Assembly: GCA_034440575.1 (NCBI GenBank) | Contig: JAOTOL010001324.1 | Span: forward strand, 406,001-470,000 | Length of the DNA: 64,000 bases | Reading direction: 5' to 3' | From: Imbricaverruca yamaguchii | Lineage: Eukaryota; Arthropoda; Thecostraca; Neoverrucidae | In this document: one piece after another, positions 23,566 to 34,969 of the stretch | Layout: each line of letters starts with the position of its first letter | Numbering within the stretch: position 1 is the first letter of the stretch | Translations under genes and position numbers: made by a program | The notes under the pieces: model-generated | Databases searched by the model: none | Seen by the model: only the letters and a program-made list of their open reading frames with translations | What the model was told of the DNA's origin: nothing

Positions 23566-23784
23566 TGCTCAGTGCCCTCTGCCGGGAGGTGATTCTCGAT
23601 GCTGCGACACCTGAAGACGTACCTGAGGTCCACAATGGGACAACCACGGCTGAACCATCTGGCGCTGATGAATGTATATAGAGAGAAGGTGGAGGAAATG
23701 GGCCTGGATAGAGTGAAGACAACATTCGTGAAGAGAAACTCAGAGAGAATGAAGACCTTTGGCAAAGTTCAAAGCAGACAGTAA
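23566..23784 (+). pseudogene. hAT transposase C-terminal dimerisation fragment
   Basis: Reading from 23566 gives CSVPSAGR, a TGA stop at 23590-23592, then FSMLRHLKTYLRSTMGQPRL, NHLALMNVYREKVEEMGLD and a stop at 23782-23784. This corresponds to the hAT family C-terminal signature (ERSFS..R.IKTYLRSTMG..RLN.LALL). The stop replaces the serine of ERSFS, and nothing N-terminal was found. It is a terminal scrap, not a gene, and shows that autonomous hAT elements existed in this genome. It need not belong to the 15.98-kb element. Confidence 0.75.
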
Positions 23785-24189
23785 TCTGGATATGCGAAAG
23801 CCATTCGTGAGTGTGTTCCCAGAAATAGTAAGAACTCGATTTGGGTTATTTTTTGTCGTTGTGTATGTTGTTCGGGTCCGAATGCTCAACCGGAACCAGC
23901 GGGCCAGTCTCAAACTGCTTGTACATTTGGCAGGTGTTGTGCACGTTTAGTGCAAAAAACGAGCAGCTCATACGGTTTAATTCGACATTGCCAAAGTACA
24001 AAGCCACAAGAATTATGAAATATAACTGCTAAGCATCATACCTTAAGTAAACGTTCTTAAGTAATGTTTTAAGTAATGTGCTTAAGTAAAGTAAGTGAAT
24101 GAAAGTAAGTAGTAAACGAAAGTAAAGTATGTAAACGATGTTCTGAAGTAAAGGAAAATTGAACATTCTGCATTTTTGTATCATCTTGA
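23785..24189. other. Short AAGTAA-rich stretch
   Basis: From about 24043 to 24150 the hexamer AAGTAA and variants (TTAAGTAA, AAAGTAAG) recur many times without a strict period. Otherwise nothing recognised. Confidence 0.45.
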
Positions 24190-24745
24190 ATGACTTTCAC
24201 GAAGGTTTAACTCTGTCACTCCTGCACTCAACTCCCGGAATTTGTGTTCAAAATTATCACACCGTACTACTTTAAATTGTATATCACATGATCTACATAT
24301 GCGAATTAATTTTCAATAGTCTCAAATAAACAGGCATAAAATCACCTGCCTATTGATGTCATGCTCAGCTACTTTTATAGATATCTAACCCCGTCATTTT
24401 CGCACTCAATTCGAAGATTTGTGTCGAGTTATCACATTCTATTCCATGAAATTGAATATGGGATATTTTACATGAGCGAATGAACTTCCAATGTTCTCGA
24501 ATAAACTGGCATAAAATCAGCTGCCATCTGACACCATACTCGACTACTTTTATATGTGTCTAACTCGGCTATTTTTGCAATGAACTCTAGGATTTCTGTT
24601 TGAAATTATCACATTGTATTACTTTTATTTGTATATTAGATGTTCTACATTAGCGCATTCATTTCCAATTGTCTGAAGTAAACCGCCATAAAATTAGCTG
24701 CCTTCTTATGCCATACTCGACTACTTTTATAAATATCCAACCATA
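24190..24745. repeat. Satellite-like tandem repeat, ~174-bp monomer, about 3 copies
   Basis: The anchor CTCGACTACTTTTATA...CTAAC recurs near 24369, 24541 and 24717, giving periods of about 172 and 176 bp. Other landmarks repeat in step (ATTATCACA, CTACATNWGCGMATNNA, ATAAACNGGCATAAAAT). Copies differ by 20-25 percent by eye. Monomer length is near one nucleosome repeat, as in many satellites. Confidence 0.8.
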
Positions 24746-26253
24746 TTATATATCCAACCTTTTGACATGAAGCTGTCCGGCATTATTGACGTTCTGGTAT
24801 GGCTCGATGCACGTAAAACGCCGACGGTTGCTGCCCAGAGGATCCGGAGGGCCGCCGAGGGGTGGCATGACAAAAAGTAAAGTAAAGCTCCACCCTTCAA
24901 CAATACTAAGCAGCATCGGCTCTGCCACGATAAAACGGTATAGGAGGAATTCATGGTTATAGATGAATTCTTCCCATTGAACTCCCGTAAGCGTAATGTT
25001 CATAAGCAATGTCGATAAAACCTGTCAGCCTAAACTGCAATGGTGGCGTAACTCATGCCAGGCACATCGCCCATCGTTTCAAATCTGAAAATCTGCCTGT
25101 AACTTTTGCGTTGGGCACATTCAGTGAATGGTCAGCACTCCACCATCGTGAATGGCGGCGTGCGGTCATGGACGGGCCAGGAGCCACCGGCGTCCGGCCG
25201 TCCATGGTTGAAAATAGTTTGAAAAGACAATACACGAAGTAACAAGATGCGCAATATATAACTGCAAATTGCAATGAAATTGACGTCTGAAGGCAAGATA
25301 ACTTTCATAAATACACTTCGCACCATATTTTATAGAGGTCGGGTCTCATAAATTGCAACTATATTCTTCGCGCACACACTAGTGAGCATCCGGGAGTGCT
25401 TGTCTATGGCACATGTTTCAGAGTTCTTGAATGGCATCAGGAACCTACCTGTTTTCTTTCTTTTCTGGAGGTCCACATGATGTCCGCATTAACATAGCGT
25501 CTGACGCTTAACGATTGTATTAGAAAAACGTTCGGCAAACAGCAAAGGCGAATTTATTAATTTATGTGTGCCCCAAACCGATCAGCAGTGTTCGTAATAC
25601 GGCACGCATATTTACGCCTTCTAAAACGAGTGCGCTGAATTCCGAACGCGAACTTAATTATCATTTTAATCCCAGCATTTAAGCATTTTAAAGGTTATAT
25701 TTGGCAGGGATGGATCCAGTGATTATTATTGGGGAGGAGGTACATTTCCTCGGAGGGGTCTTCGGCGGAAAACTTCGCTAATAGGGGAGGGATACACTAG
25801 AGCATACTGAACGGGCGCAACAAATTGCAAATGCAATGCAATTTTTCTTCTAAAGTTACAATAGTACGACATCCCGGATATTTTTGGCAGTTGTGTTAGA
25901 TGTTGTTCTACTTGGAAGTAGACGTCGAAATTTGAAAATGATACACCGCTAGGGTGAGAACTAAATAAGATCAGGTTGCGTGCAACTTTCACGGATGTCC
26001 AATGTTAAAATCGGCTTGCATGCAAATCTTTCATGCCAATTGGCCTCTTAAGTACGGCCACTACGGCCATAAGGAATAGTGCATCTTATAGGGAAATCTT
26101 GGTTCGACTTGGAACCAGGTGTCAACTCTTAGATTTCCCGGTGGGTTAGTAGCTACACCGATTACATCTCGGTTTTGAGTACATTTCCCTATGGCGGGTT
26201 AACGCTAAAAACCAGCCGAGAACGGCTAAATGAGCGACTCGGCCCGTAACACA
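24746..26253. other. No gene recognised
   Basis: Ordinary-composition sequence with short open frames on both strands; a purine-rich GGGGAGGAGG patch near 25730. Nothing supported. Confidence 0.4.
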
Positions 26254-26719
26254 TCCAGAAAACTATTGTTTGTCATTGTGTACCTAAGCGTTTCTATACT
26301 TTATTCAGGTACTTCACTCCTTTTTTGCGAAGCTGATTGCGCCGAGCCGCCCAACGGAGTAGTCGGGTGAGTGGCCCGGTTCCGGTAACTTGAGCATGTA
26401 ATGGCCTGATAAAGTACTGTTGTATAGGTGACCTGAGGTCAAGTGCCGAGTCTAACATCTGTATTGCACCATTAGTAATGTCCAAAACATCATTGCTCCA
26501 CATTTTGGAGCACTTAAACACCATCACAACGATCCATAACAGTGACAACCCAAAGCACGCAAAACCAGAAAATTTTGACATTTTTACCTCATTTCACCCT
26601 GGAGATATTGTTTTCATTTTTCATTTTCAAATTTCAGGACTTAAGGACATGCAATTTGCACACAATTGAGTTCAATACCGTACCTATCCACCCTGCGAAT
26701 TTCGTTGCTCCAGCTTTAA
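26254..26719 (+). mobile_element. TTAA-type MITE, copy C (right half)
   Basis: Matches the right half of the 16.9-kb copy from ATTGTTTGTCATTGTG through GTGACCTGAGGTCAA and ATCCACCCTGCGAATTTCGT, and ends at the TTAA at 26716-26719, where in the B copy the sequence continues TTAATGGGAGCC. Another member in opposite orientation begins at 26720. Confidence 0.8.
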
Positions 26720-27495
26720 CGTGCGTCCTGGAGAGCCTGTAAAAATTACACGCACTGGAGGGGTGGGGAGTGGATTCCGCCCCCTAAAATCTCGGCTCCT
26801 ATCAGAGCTGGAGCAGTGAACTTCGCAGGGTGGATGTGTACGGTAGTGAACTCTATTTTGTGCAATTTGTATGATCTTAAGTCAATATATTCGAGGTCAA
26901 ATGAGGGCAAAATATCAACAACAAATATATAGTTTTGCGTGGCTTGGCTTGTCATTGTTATGGATCGCTGTGATTGTGTTTAAATGCTCCAAAATGGACA
27001 TCAATGATGTTTTTAACATTACTAATGATGCAATACAAATGTTAGACCCAGCATTTGACCTCAGGTTTCCTATATAACAGCATTTTATCAGGTCATTACC
27101 TGCTCCAGTTACCGAAATTGTGCCGCCCTCCCGACTACGCTGACAGCAATGACAAACAGTACTTTTCAGGATGTGTAAGGGGTAACATGCAAGGTGACGT
27201 CAATCGCATGACAGTCATTTGCATTTATGACAACATTCGAGTTGACCAAGTTTGGTTCCATTAACCTGCCATGAACTTGACCGGACTTGACCTCGGTGAC
27301 CTAACATGACTTTGAAGCTATAAAGCATAACAACATACATCAAACAAGTCGCTAGTGTTGCCAAGAACATTTCCCTTTTGCCAGTATACGGGAAGCGCAT
27401 CAGCGCCGATTTTTGTGGCATGGCGCTTAAATTTTCTTTTGACTTTAACGACCCCTAACTCGCAAAATTTTTGGCCGATCTTCGTTTAAAACACA
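26720..27495 (-). mobile_element. TTAA-type MITE, copy D, head-on to copy C
   Basis: Starts CGTGCGTCCTGGAGAGCC right after TTAA, which is the family's right terminus in reverse, and runs through reverse-complement landmarks (GGGTGGATGTGTACGG, TTTGACCTCAGG, ACAAGTCGCTAGTGTTGCC, GGAAGCGCATCAGCGCCGAT). It fades near 27495, so the other end is lost. Together with copy C it forms a large imperfect inverted repeat. Confidence 0.8.
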
Positions 27496-27544
27496 AACAA
27501 AAAATAAAAAATATACTGATATAAGACTGGTTTCAAGAGGCGCC

Positions 27545-27860
27545 ATGGTTATGTTGGTGCGTTGTGTGTTGGTCTGTGATTGCAAAGTCTAATCGATTCT
27601 GCAATTTATATTGTTCCACATTCTTACATATTCTAGTAGTTTCTACTTTGAAAGACTGGTGCCATAATTCATGAGAGTGTGCCGAACGCATGTGATCTCC
27701 TATATCGGGGTGTTTTGTGTGCTGTGTTCGACGTTCCTGAAATGCTCATCATACTGCTCTCTAATCCTTCGCCTGCTTTCACCTATATATGCCACGTGTG
27801 AGAATAGCCACGGGAAAGAATAGAGAGTACAGGCTATTCAATAAACAGTGTTTTTCTTCA
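27545..27860 (-). pseudogene. GIY-YIG endonuclease-like remnant, possibly of a Penelope-like element
   Basis: The minus strand reads KNTVY, a stop, IACTL..., then HVAYIGESRRRIREQYDEHF and RNVEHSTQNTP, and after a one-base frame change near 27708 GDHMRSAHSHELWHQSFKVE. A VYLIxC...YIGET.RR...R..EH......P...H....H..W order is the usual GIY-YIG arrangement found at the C terminus of Penelope-like elements and some other mobile proteins. There are at least two stops and one frameshift. The reverse transcriptase part was not seen upstream. Family assignment is by motif recall only. Confidence 0.5.
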
Positions 27861-28990
27861 GGTGAAAGCGTCCTCACAGACCTTCCTTACATTAATTACA
27901 ATACTTTCCCGGAGTGGCATCTGAGTGAAGCGTGATATGTGGATCTTAGCAGCCTAGATAGGGTTCTACGAATCCTCCATGCAACCGTAGTGTGGCTACC
28001 AGAAGATTTGATGACAGCCTCTACCTTCCTGGACATCGTAACTTCGATGCACAGCAAGTTAATTGAAGGTCATTTTGGAACGAGGATATTTCTAGCAAGA
28101 TCTCAAAAAGGGTTTTTCTGCAACTTTGTATCTGAGTCGTTCGACTAAGCTGAGGGATAGGACTAAGTTGTTCGATTATATGAAAACAACATGGGTGCCT
28201 TTTTAGTTGTTTCGACTTTTCCGATCAAAGAGGAACACAAGGATTTATATATGTATGTATATAAAGCCTTTTGTATATATAACAAAAGGCCTTAATAATG
28301 TTCACCAATGCACCCAGCACGAGTCCATTCTCTGTAATCTGCTAGGTTTGAACATAGTCTGATTTTTATCCACTGAACAAGACATATTTATTAGTGAAGT
28401 AGTTATTCGATCAGTTCATTATGGCATGTTGATTTAGAGATCATGGGATAATAAATCTGTAAAATAACTTAATTGGAATTCAGTTTCTTGATAATCATCA
28501 ACGTTCCGATAATAGTCTTCGCATTCACGCAAACTAATTCTTCATTTGAAATCACTGTCGTGCTTAATCGGTCTTCTGCATTAATGCAGGTAATCAATTT
28601 AAAATGACTTATACTATAAAAGAGATACATAAATAGTTGCATTTGTACGGTATCATTATCATTACATGGACATGAGCGGTCAATCTACGGTTATGATTTC
28701 ATTTCTCCCCTTGAAAGCCGACTGGATCCACCAGATTGTCGCCATGTAAAGCCAGACATTTTCGGTGTGCTCTCGGGCCGAAGGCGGCTTCTGTTTCACA
28801 CATTTGTGTTGTTTGGATCCACCCAGAATAATTCTTCCTGTGCCCCTAGAAGTTCACATAGACTTGCACGCGTATATTTTTGTTTCCATAAGCTTTGCAA
28901 ACAACGGAGATTTCGTTGCAATATTTGAGGAAAAAAACTCCCAAAATTGAATCTTCAGACTGTTTAGCTGTATAATTTGTCACATTAGCG
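27861..28990. other. No feature recognised
   Basis: AT-moderate sequence with no recognisable gene or repeat. Confidence 0.4.
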
Positions 28991-28999
28991 TCCCCAGTC

Positions 29000-29140
29000 A
29001 GCGGATACAACGGGGGAGGGACACTGCGGGCATGTGCCCTACATGGAATGTGGCCGTCCCTCCGGTTGGAAAAAGCATCCCTTTAGGAAGGCTGGAATAC
29101 GCCCACCTCATTTTTTTCGGCCGGAGGCGCATGGCTATTC
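29000..29140. repeat. Dispersed repeat R3, copy 1
   Basis: CAGCGGATACAACGGGGGAGGGACACTGCGGGCATGTG-type sequence (starting near 28997) parallels the segment at 29848, including CTACATGGAATG, GGTTGGAAAAAGC and GGCCGGAGGCG-like motifs. The CAG-G-GGATA start and G-run resemble hAT termini, but no partner end was located. Confidence 0.5.
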
Positions 29141-29844
29141 AGCGAATGTTGCTATTCTTTGTCGAAATATAGCCAATTCAAATTATATCATCCATATGCC
29201 TCTAAAACTCTAAACATGCATACTCTTGAATTTCAGAAAATCATACCGAGGCTGACACATGGAGACAATGGGAGCCGGAAGGGCCGAAATCGACTCGAGG
29301 ACGTGCACATAGTGCACCACGTTACAACTCGAAACTATTAAGGGGCTTGTAAGCCATTATTGGTGAAGGTGGAGTTGGCAGACACAATGTAGCTAGTGAA
29401 CAGGCATTCACATACCAATCCATGGGTATAGCCACAGTTTCGAAGTGGGGGGGGGGGGACAAACGAGGGATGCGGTAAATTTGGGCAAAATACAGAGATA
29501 GCGCCGCCCCTCCCTCCGAAAAAAAAAATCCTACACTTTATTTTTAAAGTGTGGTTTTCAGATTCGCCTTAGAAAAAATAATATTTTGGGGACGAAAAGC
29601 TCCGCCAAAATAAGCAAGTTTGATTCCTTATCGCTGCCTATGAACACAAAGCTTTATGTCGCATGTGCTAGGCCCGAATTCACAATCGCCATGTATCAAT
29701 GCTGTAATTGCATGAAGCGTTGTCCTCTTGCACCAGGAAAACAGAAGATATTGGAAGATAGTTTTGTTGTAGCAAATATGGACTTTCACTAAATTTTCCC
29801 ATGCTTTCCTGTTTTATGTGGGTGCATTTTGATGCAATGAAAAC
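29141..29844. other. No gene; G-run and A-run patch near 29.45-29.53 kb
   Basis: A run of 12 G near 29447 and a CCCCTCCCTCCG then A-run near 29510 look like a decayed G/C-run element terminus pair. No protein recognised. Confidence 0.35.
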
Positions 29845-30085
29845 CAGGGTCGGATAAAGGGGTGGCACTGTGGGCATGTACCTCCACATAGGAAATGACG
29901 TCCCTTCGGTCGGGAAAAGGCGCCCCTCCAGTATAGCCGCCCCCTTGGAAGGGGAGGTGCCCATTCTGGAAGGACGGGATGCACCCCGCCTCGAATTTCT
30001 CAGCCAGAGGCGTTCCCCAGGTGCATTCGCAGTGGCGCTGCTCCAAAGAAATGCCGCCTTCCAAACAAATGCCCCCATGACAATG
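29845..30085. repeat. Dispersed repeat R3, copy 2
   Basis: Begins CAGGGTCGGATAAAGGGGTG and continues CACTGTGGGCATGTACC, matching copy 1 at 29.0 kb. The right side is interrupted near 30100 by the 3' tail of a LINE, so the LINE may have inserted into or beside it. Confidence 0.5.
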
Positions 30086-30102
30086 GGGAGGGGGGTGGAG
30101 CA

Positions 30103-31490
30103 TAAAGACATAAAGACATAAAAGATTAGTGCAACTATGAGCCACAAGGTCCCTTCTTGGTTGCACTCTGTACACTGAACCAGTTGCCCACCAAATCTGT
30201 CAATCAGCCCTCCCTGTAATACTGAAAAGCAAGCCCTCTATTCTTATAATGATTGTCTATGCTGTTTTTAAAGATGTTCAATGTGCTGCTACTGACAATG
30301 TTTTCTGGCAGCTGGTTCTAGTGTTCTACTACCCTGTTGGTGAAGAAAGTTTGCCTTAACCTTGTTCTGCTGTGGTTATCTTTAATTTTGAATTTATGAC
30401 CTCTAATTGGATCATTTCTGTTCAATTCAAACATTTCCCCAAGATATCCCCTCTCCAGACCATGGACAAATTTAAAGACCTCGATGAGATCTCTCAGCCT
30501 GCTATATCTAAGTGAAAACATATTCATTTCTTCAATCTTTCCTCATATGCCAGGTTGCTTATGCCATTAACCATTTTTGTAGCCCTCTTTTGTACTCTCT
30601 ATAAAAGCCAACAATCTTTTTCATAGCTAGGAGACCAAGCTTGGATGCAGTATTCCAAATGTGCCTTGACGTATGCACAGTAAAGCTTCCTGATCATCAT
30701 TTGTCAGATCCCATGTCACTGAACTATGGTGTAGGGTCGGCAGATTGGTCATATCTTCCAATGTAAACACTGATTTAAACTGCTTGCTCAGCTCCTCATC
30801 CATCTCACTATCCTCACCCAATGTAGTCCCGTTTACTTCCAGTGGACCAATTGTGCTAGAAACTTTACTCAGCTTGTAGAAACTAAAGAACCTTTTACTG
30901 TCCCCATTTCAGTTTCTAGCTAAATCCAGTTCTTTTGCTCGCTTTGCTGCTCTGGTTTTTTGCTTCACAGTGTCTCTAGCTTTTCGATACGCCTTTAGAT
31001 TAACGACATTTGAGGCTTCTTTAAGGACTCTAAATGCAGTTTTCTTAGCCTTAATTGCTTTTATCAAGTCTGGTGTAAGCCATGCTGGCTTTCCTACCCT
31101 TCTTTTGCGTCTTTGCTTTTGGGGGACATGTCTAATCTAAATTTCCTTGAAGTAAGATTTGAACTTTTCCCACATTTTACAGGCATTTAAATTGGAGAAT
31201 TCTTCTTCCCATCTGATGACACTTAAAGCCGCTCTCATGGAGTCAAAGTCTGCTCTGTTGAAATTTGGAACCTTTACCAAATTATCCTTGATAATTTCCC
31301 CTACATGTGCCTTGAATCTAACTATGTTATTGTCACTTCTTCCCAGAGTTTCGCCTACAGTCAAGTCTTGAACCAAGTCACTTAAATCCGATAATACAAG
31401 GTCCAAGAATGAACCATGCCTGGTAGGTCCCGATACAAACTGGAGCACTAACCGACCCAATGATTCACCCCTGATTAGAACACTGTTCTG
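30103..31490 (-). mobile_element. LINE relic (CR1/L2-like), RT core deleted
   Basis: On the minus strand: 31490-31137 encodes the end of an AP-endonuclease domain (FVSGPTRHGSFLDLVLSDLS, GETLGRSDNNIVRF); 30821-30700 encodes the linker (LSKQFKSVFTLEDMTNLPTL); then, abruptly, the post-RT region (ALLCIRQGTFGILHPSLVS; LRYSRLRDLIEVFKFVHGLE; NHSRTRLRQTFFTNRVVEH), with a TGA near 30205 and a short 3' UTR. The RT fingers/palm are missing, the junction lying near 30690. The catalytic SDH of the endonuclease reads SDN. The 3' end is a short octamer tail, (TTTATGTC)n on the minus strand, at about 30103-30126. A 30-kb sister copy of the 3' end is at 49.02 kb and a RT-containing fragment at 34.15 kb. Confidence 0.8.
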
Positions 31491-31929
31491 TCGCAGTTAT
31501 GAACTCCGGCTGGTTATAAAACCGTGCGCATTCACCTGCGGCTTCTCTTGCAAAGTTTACAACTTCAGTTCAACCACTGAGAGGAAAAAGAACAAGTTGA
31601 AAACAATTCTGCATTTTACATGTCCCAAACAGCAATGTGGCGGTGGAAACTAAAGACCAGCGATGAGAGAGCCGCCCGAGCAGGTTATGGCGAATTTCTT
31701 TGGGGAGCTCCAAGTCATATAGGATATGAGCGCCTGCTATCATAACGGCTGTAAAAAAGTAGACTTGATCCTCCTATTCCTATTACACGCAATAATTGTG
31801 CAAACACCGGACCTTCGACACCTTCTAAATTGTTTCGATATCTCAACATTCTGATGATGACTCCACGCAGGACACCCACATGATGCAAACTGAAGCCATA
31901 GCGACGAAACACGGGGACTTGTAAAAATT
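31491..31929. other. No feature recognised
   Basis: Sequence between the LINE relic and the tandem array. Possibly older LINE 5' sequence, but nothing diagnostic. Confidence 0.35.
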
Positions 31930-32500
31930 CAAACTAGCCTTTGCCCTCAAGGTTTGACCCCGACATATACCGGCTCCAAAACATTCCTTGAGGGTTCATC
32001 ATGGGCAAACGCTTGACAGTGGATCTAGGAAGGCTTGGAAGAAAACAATGCGAGACGACCAAAGAAATCAACCTGAATTTTGACGGTTCAGACTATTTCG
32101 AATTTTCAGTTTTCGGGCACCGCACAACAAGCGACTTCAAACGACATCCATTTTCATGAAGAACTCAATCAAGTTTTGACCTTGACATGTCCCGGTTTGA
32201 AATGTTGCTTGAATGTTTACGACTGGCTTTAGCTTGATACCAAGTTTGAACACGTTTGAGCGAAAACGAAAATTGGATGTTTTGAGAAAAAATGATAGCT
32301 TTCTGATACACCATGGGAATCCACGTAGAATGACGCTATGTGATGAAAATTTAAGACATGCGATCGAATCTCGCGTTCGGTCTCTATCACTTCAATATCG
32401 CCATCTAATAAATCAAGCTAACCTTTGACCTTTGAGTTTGACTCTGACATGAACCGGTTGTAAATGTTGCATGAGGGTTCGCCACAGGATATCGCTTGAT
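31930..32500. repeat. Degenerate ~240-bp tandem repeat, about 2.5 copies
   Basis: A landmark of the form CTTTGACCYTGACATG-ACCGG-TTGAAATGTTGC-TGAGGGTT-CGCTTGATACCA recurs near 31937, 32172 and 32427. Copies are strongly diverged but keep landmark order, so the array is old. Limits are uncertain. Confidence 0.6.
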
Positions 32501-32812
32501 ACCATATTTGCACCAGGGAAGCATCAAAAGCCTTGTGATAATGCAACTTTGTTGCCTCACAATGCACAATTCTCCATCGAAGCGAAAATACAAGATGCTC
32601 AAGATGTCACGTTGTTCAAGAATGGCATGGAAGCAGATATTTTGTACGTTTGCTGATTTAACACTCGGATGTTTTGTGAAGACAGTTTAGCGCGTGAAGC
32701 CCGTTCATTGGATATATCGGCTTCTAGTATTTTCGGTGATTCTTTTGCAAATATATTTTCACTTTGTAAATGATGAAGCATAATTTTACGGTGATCATAA
32801 CCAGGTAGCTGT

Positions 32813-33650
32813 GTGTAACCGGATAAATGTACGTAGAACAAATTTACGTATGACAGATGTACCTATGCAAATGTGCGTGAGCAAATGTACGTCAGTGCAG
32901 CTGTACGTATGGCGATTGTACATATGTGCAAAAGTACGTATGCGCAAATGTACGTAAGCGCAAAAGTACGTATGCGTAAAAGTACGTATGCGCAAATGCA
33001 CGTAGGCACAAATGTATGTATTCACAAATATACATATGTAAATTGTACGCAAGTGCAGATGTGCGTATGCCAAATTTACTTAGCGCAAATTTACGTATGG
33101 AATATGTACCTAAGAGCAATTGTACGTATGGCATATGCACCTAACCAAATGTGCTTAAATACAAAGGCACGCATGCCTAAATGTACGCGCATTCGCCCAT
33201 ACGTACAATTGCTTTTGCATTTTTTAACGTTTACGTATTCTTGCACTTGGGTACATTTGCGCGTACGTACACTTGCGCATACCTACATTTACACTTACGT
33301 ACCTCTGTGCTTACATACATTTGCGCATAGGTATACTTGCGTATATGCACCCTTGAGCATACGGACTTTTGCGCTTACGTACATTTGTGCATATGTACAT
33401 TTGTCATACGTCATACATTAGCCATACGTACACCTGCGCTTACGCACATTTGCTTACGTACATTTCTCCGGTTACCGCAAATGTGCGCATGGCATATGTA
33501 CCCAACCAAATGTACGTACACCTAAAGGTACCCATGCGTAAATGGACGTGCATTTGCACATACGTACAATTACCCATACGTAGATTTGCGCATACGTACG
33601 TTTGCGCAAATATACGTACGTTACGCTTACGTACAATTACGTTTCTAAGG
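32813..33650. repeat. Foldback-like array of 16-bp TACGTA repeats
   Basis: The block consists of ~16-bp units GTACGTATGCGCAAAT and variants. From 32825 to about 33205 they run in one orientation; from about 33205 to 33470 they are the reverse complement (ATTTGCGCATACGTAC); from 33476 the first orientation resumes and flips again near 33555. Outer boundaries mirror each other: GTAACCGGATAAATGTACGT at 32816 against TACGTACATTTCTCCGGTTAC ending near 33475. Segment 33476-33600 repeats 33120-33212 including the flip point. Inverted repeats built of short tandem units resemble foldback transposons. Apparent 60-180 codon frames here are by-products. Confidence 0.8.
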
Positions 33651-34147
33651 AGCTGTGATGATGTCATTGGTTACACATTTGATACATTTGTCTCGACCTG
33701 TTCCGTGTGAGTGCAACAAGTGCGCCAATTGTGACGGCCGTGGTCACTTGGAAGCAGCGGGTACCGGGGAATGGTTACAATATTTTTTCTTTACCGATGC
33801 AGTTTTTCATAGTAGAATGCCTGTAAAGACATTGCAACGTAATTGAAGACAAGCAAGTTATTTATGTTTCAAATGTTAATAGTTGAACCAAATTCAATTG
33901 AACCTATATAAATTCTTTTATTTTTTAATTGTTCCCCTTCGGATCAGGTCCAGTGATTTGTTTTGTCACTGTCGAAGTCTGTAATGTTCAGTGTTTATAC
34001 TTTTGATATGTACCTACCTATCCAGGGGTGTCGATTTTTGAGAAAAAAAACATTGGGGGCCGAAATGTACTGAACCCCTCCCCTCCCCCAACCAATAACT
34101 TATTGGATTTCACCAACTATATTTTCATACCTCAATAATTCTGATTT
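33651..34147. other. No gene recognised
   Basis: Contains a G/C-run patch at about 34020-34095 (CAGGGGTGTCGATTTTTG ... CCCCTCCCCTCCCCC) resembling hAT-like terminal sequence. Nothing else. Confidence 0.35.
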
Positions 34148-34650
34148 TATTTCACTATGTGGTCTATTACCCTGTTGGTGAAGAAAGACTGTCTTAACCT
34201 TGTCCTGCTGTAGTTAACTTTAATTTTGAATTGATGACCTTTAAGTGCATCATTTCTGTTAGATTCAAATATTTACCTAATATATCCATCCTTCTGACCA
34301 CGATCAAATTTAAAGACCTGAATGAGTGCCCCTCTCAACTTTCTATATCTAAGCGAAAACATGTTCAATTTCTTCAATCTTTCCTCATATGCCAGGTCGC
34401 TTATGTCATTAACCATTTTTGTAGGCACATTTTGTACTCCCTAAAAGCAAACAATCTTTTTTATAACTAGGAGCCAAAGCTTGGACACAGTATTCCAAAT
34501 GTGGCCTGACATGCACAGTAAAGCTTCCTGATGACTTCCTCACTTATGTATGATGCATTCCTATATATTGCCCCAAGCATTCTCAGTGCCTTCTTCCTGG
34601 ATTCTTTCGTCTGTTCTGATGCTCCAATCTTGTGTTCAGAATAACACCAA
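34148..34650 (-). mobile_element. LINE fragment, RT 3' region
   Basis: The minus strand encodes, with frame breaks, SVTQQDFGVIL, MLGAIYRNASYISEEVIRKL, HLEYCVQAWAPSYKKDCLL, EERLKKLNMFSLRYRKLRG and TRLRQSFFTNRV. It is a second member of the 30.1-kb LINE family, roughly 85-90 percent identical over the shared part, truncated on both sides. It retains the region just before the C-terminal domain that is joined to the linker in the 30-kb copy, which helps place that copy's deletion. Confidence 0.8.
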
Positions 34651-34792
34651 AGTCCTGCTGAGTCACCGATAGAACCTGGCCACCGCCATCAAATATGGAG
34701 CCTTCATATGCTGCCTACCTTATCTTCATATCTTATCTTTGTATAGCTAAATAAAGAACCAGTTCAATTAGTTTGATGCCACTTCTATTCAC

Positions 34793-34969
34793 ATGAATTT
34801 TAACACGACCATCATCAGCAAACTGGGACTGGAGCAGGACGGCCTTGCCGTCGTTGCCGGCTTCGTCGCCTACAAAATGAGGCGTCAATACATCGCTTGG
34901 CTGTCCGACGTTAGGTCTTGGTTAATCACCATTTGTCGCGGCGGGCGCTGCATGCCACATACGTGGTAG
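34793..34969 (+). pseudogene. Possible P-element/THAP-type transposase scrap
   Basis: A short open segment reads KLGLEQDGLAVVAGFVAYKM followed by RRQY. The pattern of an acidic/EQDGL stretch then xxAGxVAxK resembles a conserved block in P-element-like or related transposases. Only about 55 codons are present and GC content jumps locally. Low confidence. Confidence 0.3.

Noticed and set aside
32825..33470. CRISPR-like array of short repeats
   Set aside because: Units are contiguous 16-bp tandem repeats with inversions, no unique spacers, in a eukaryotic context.
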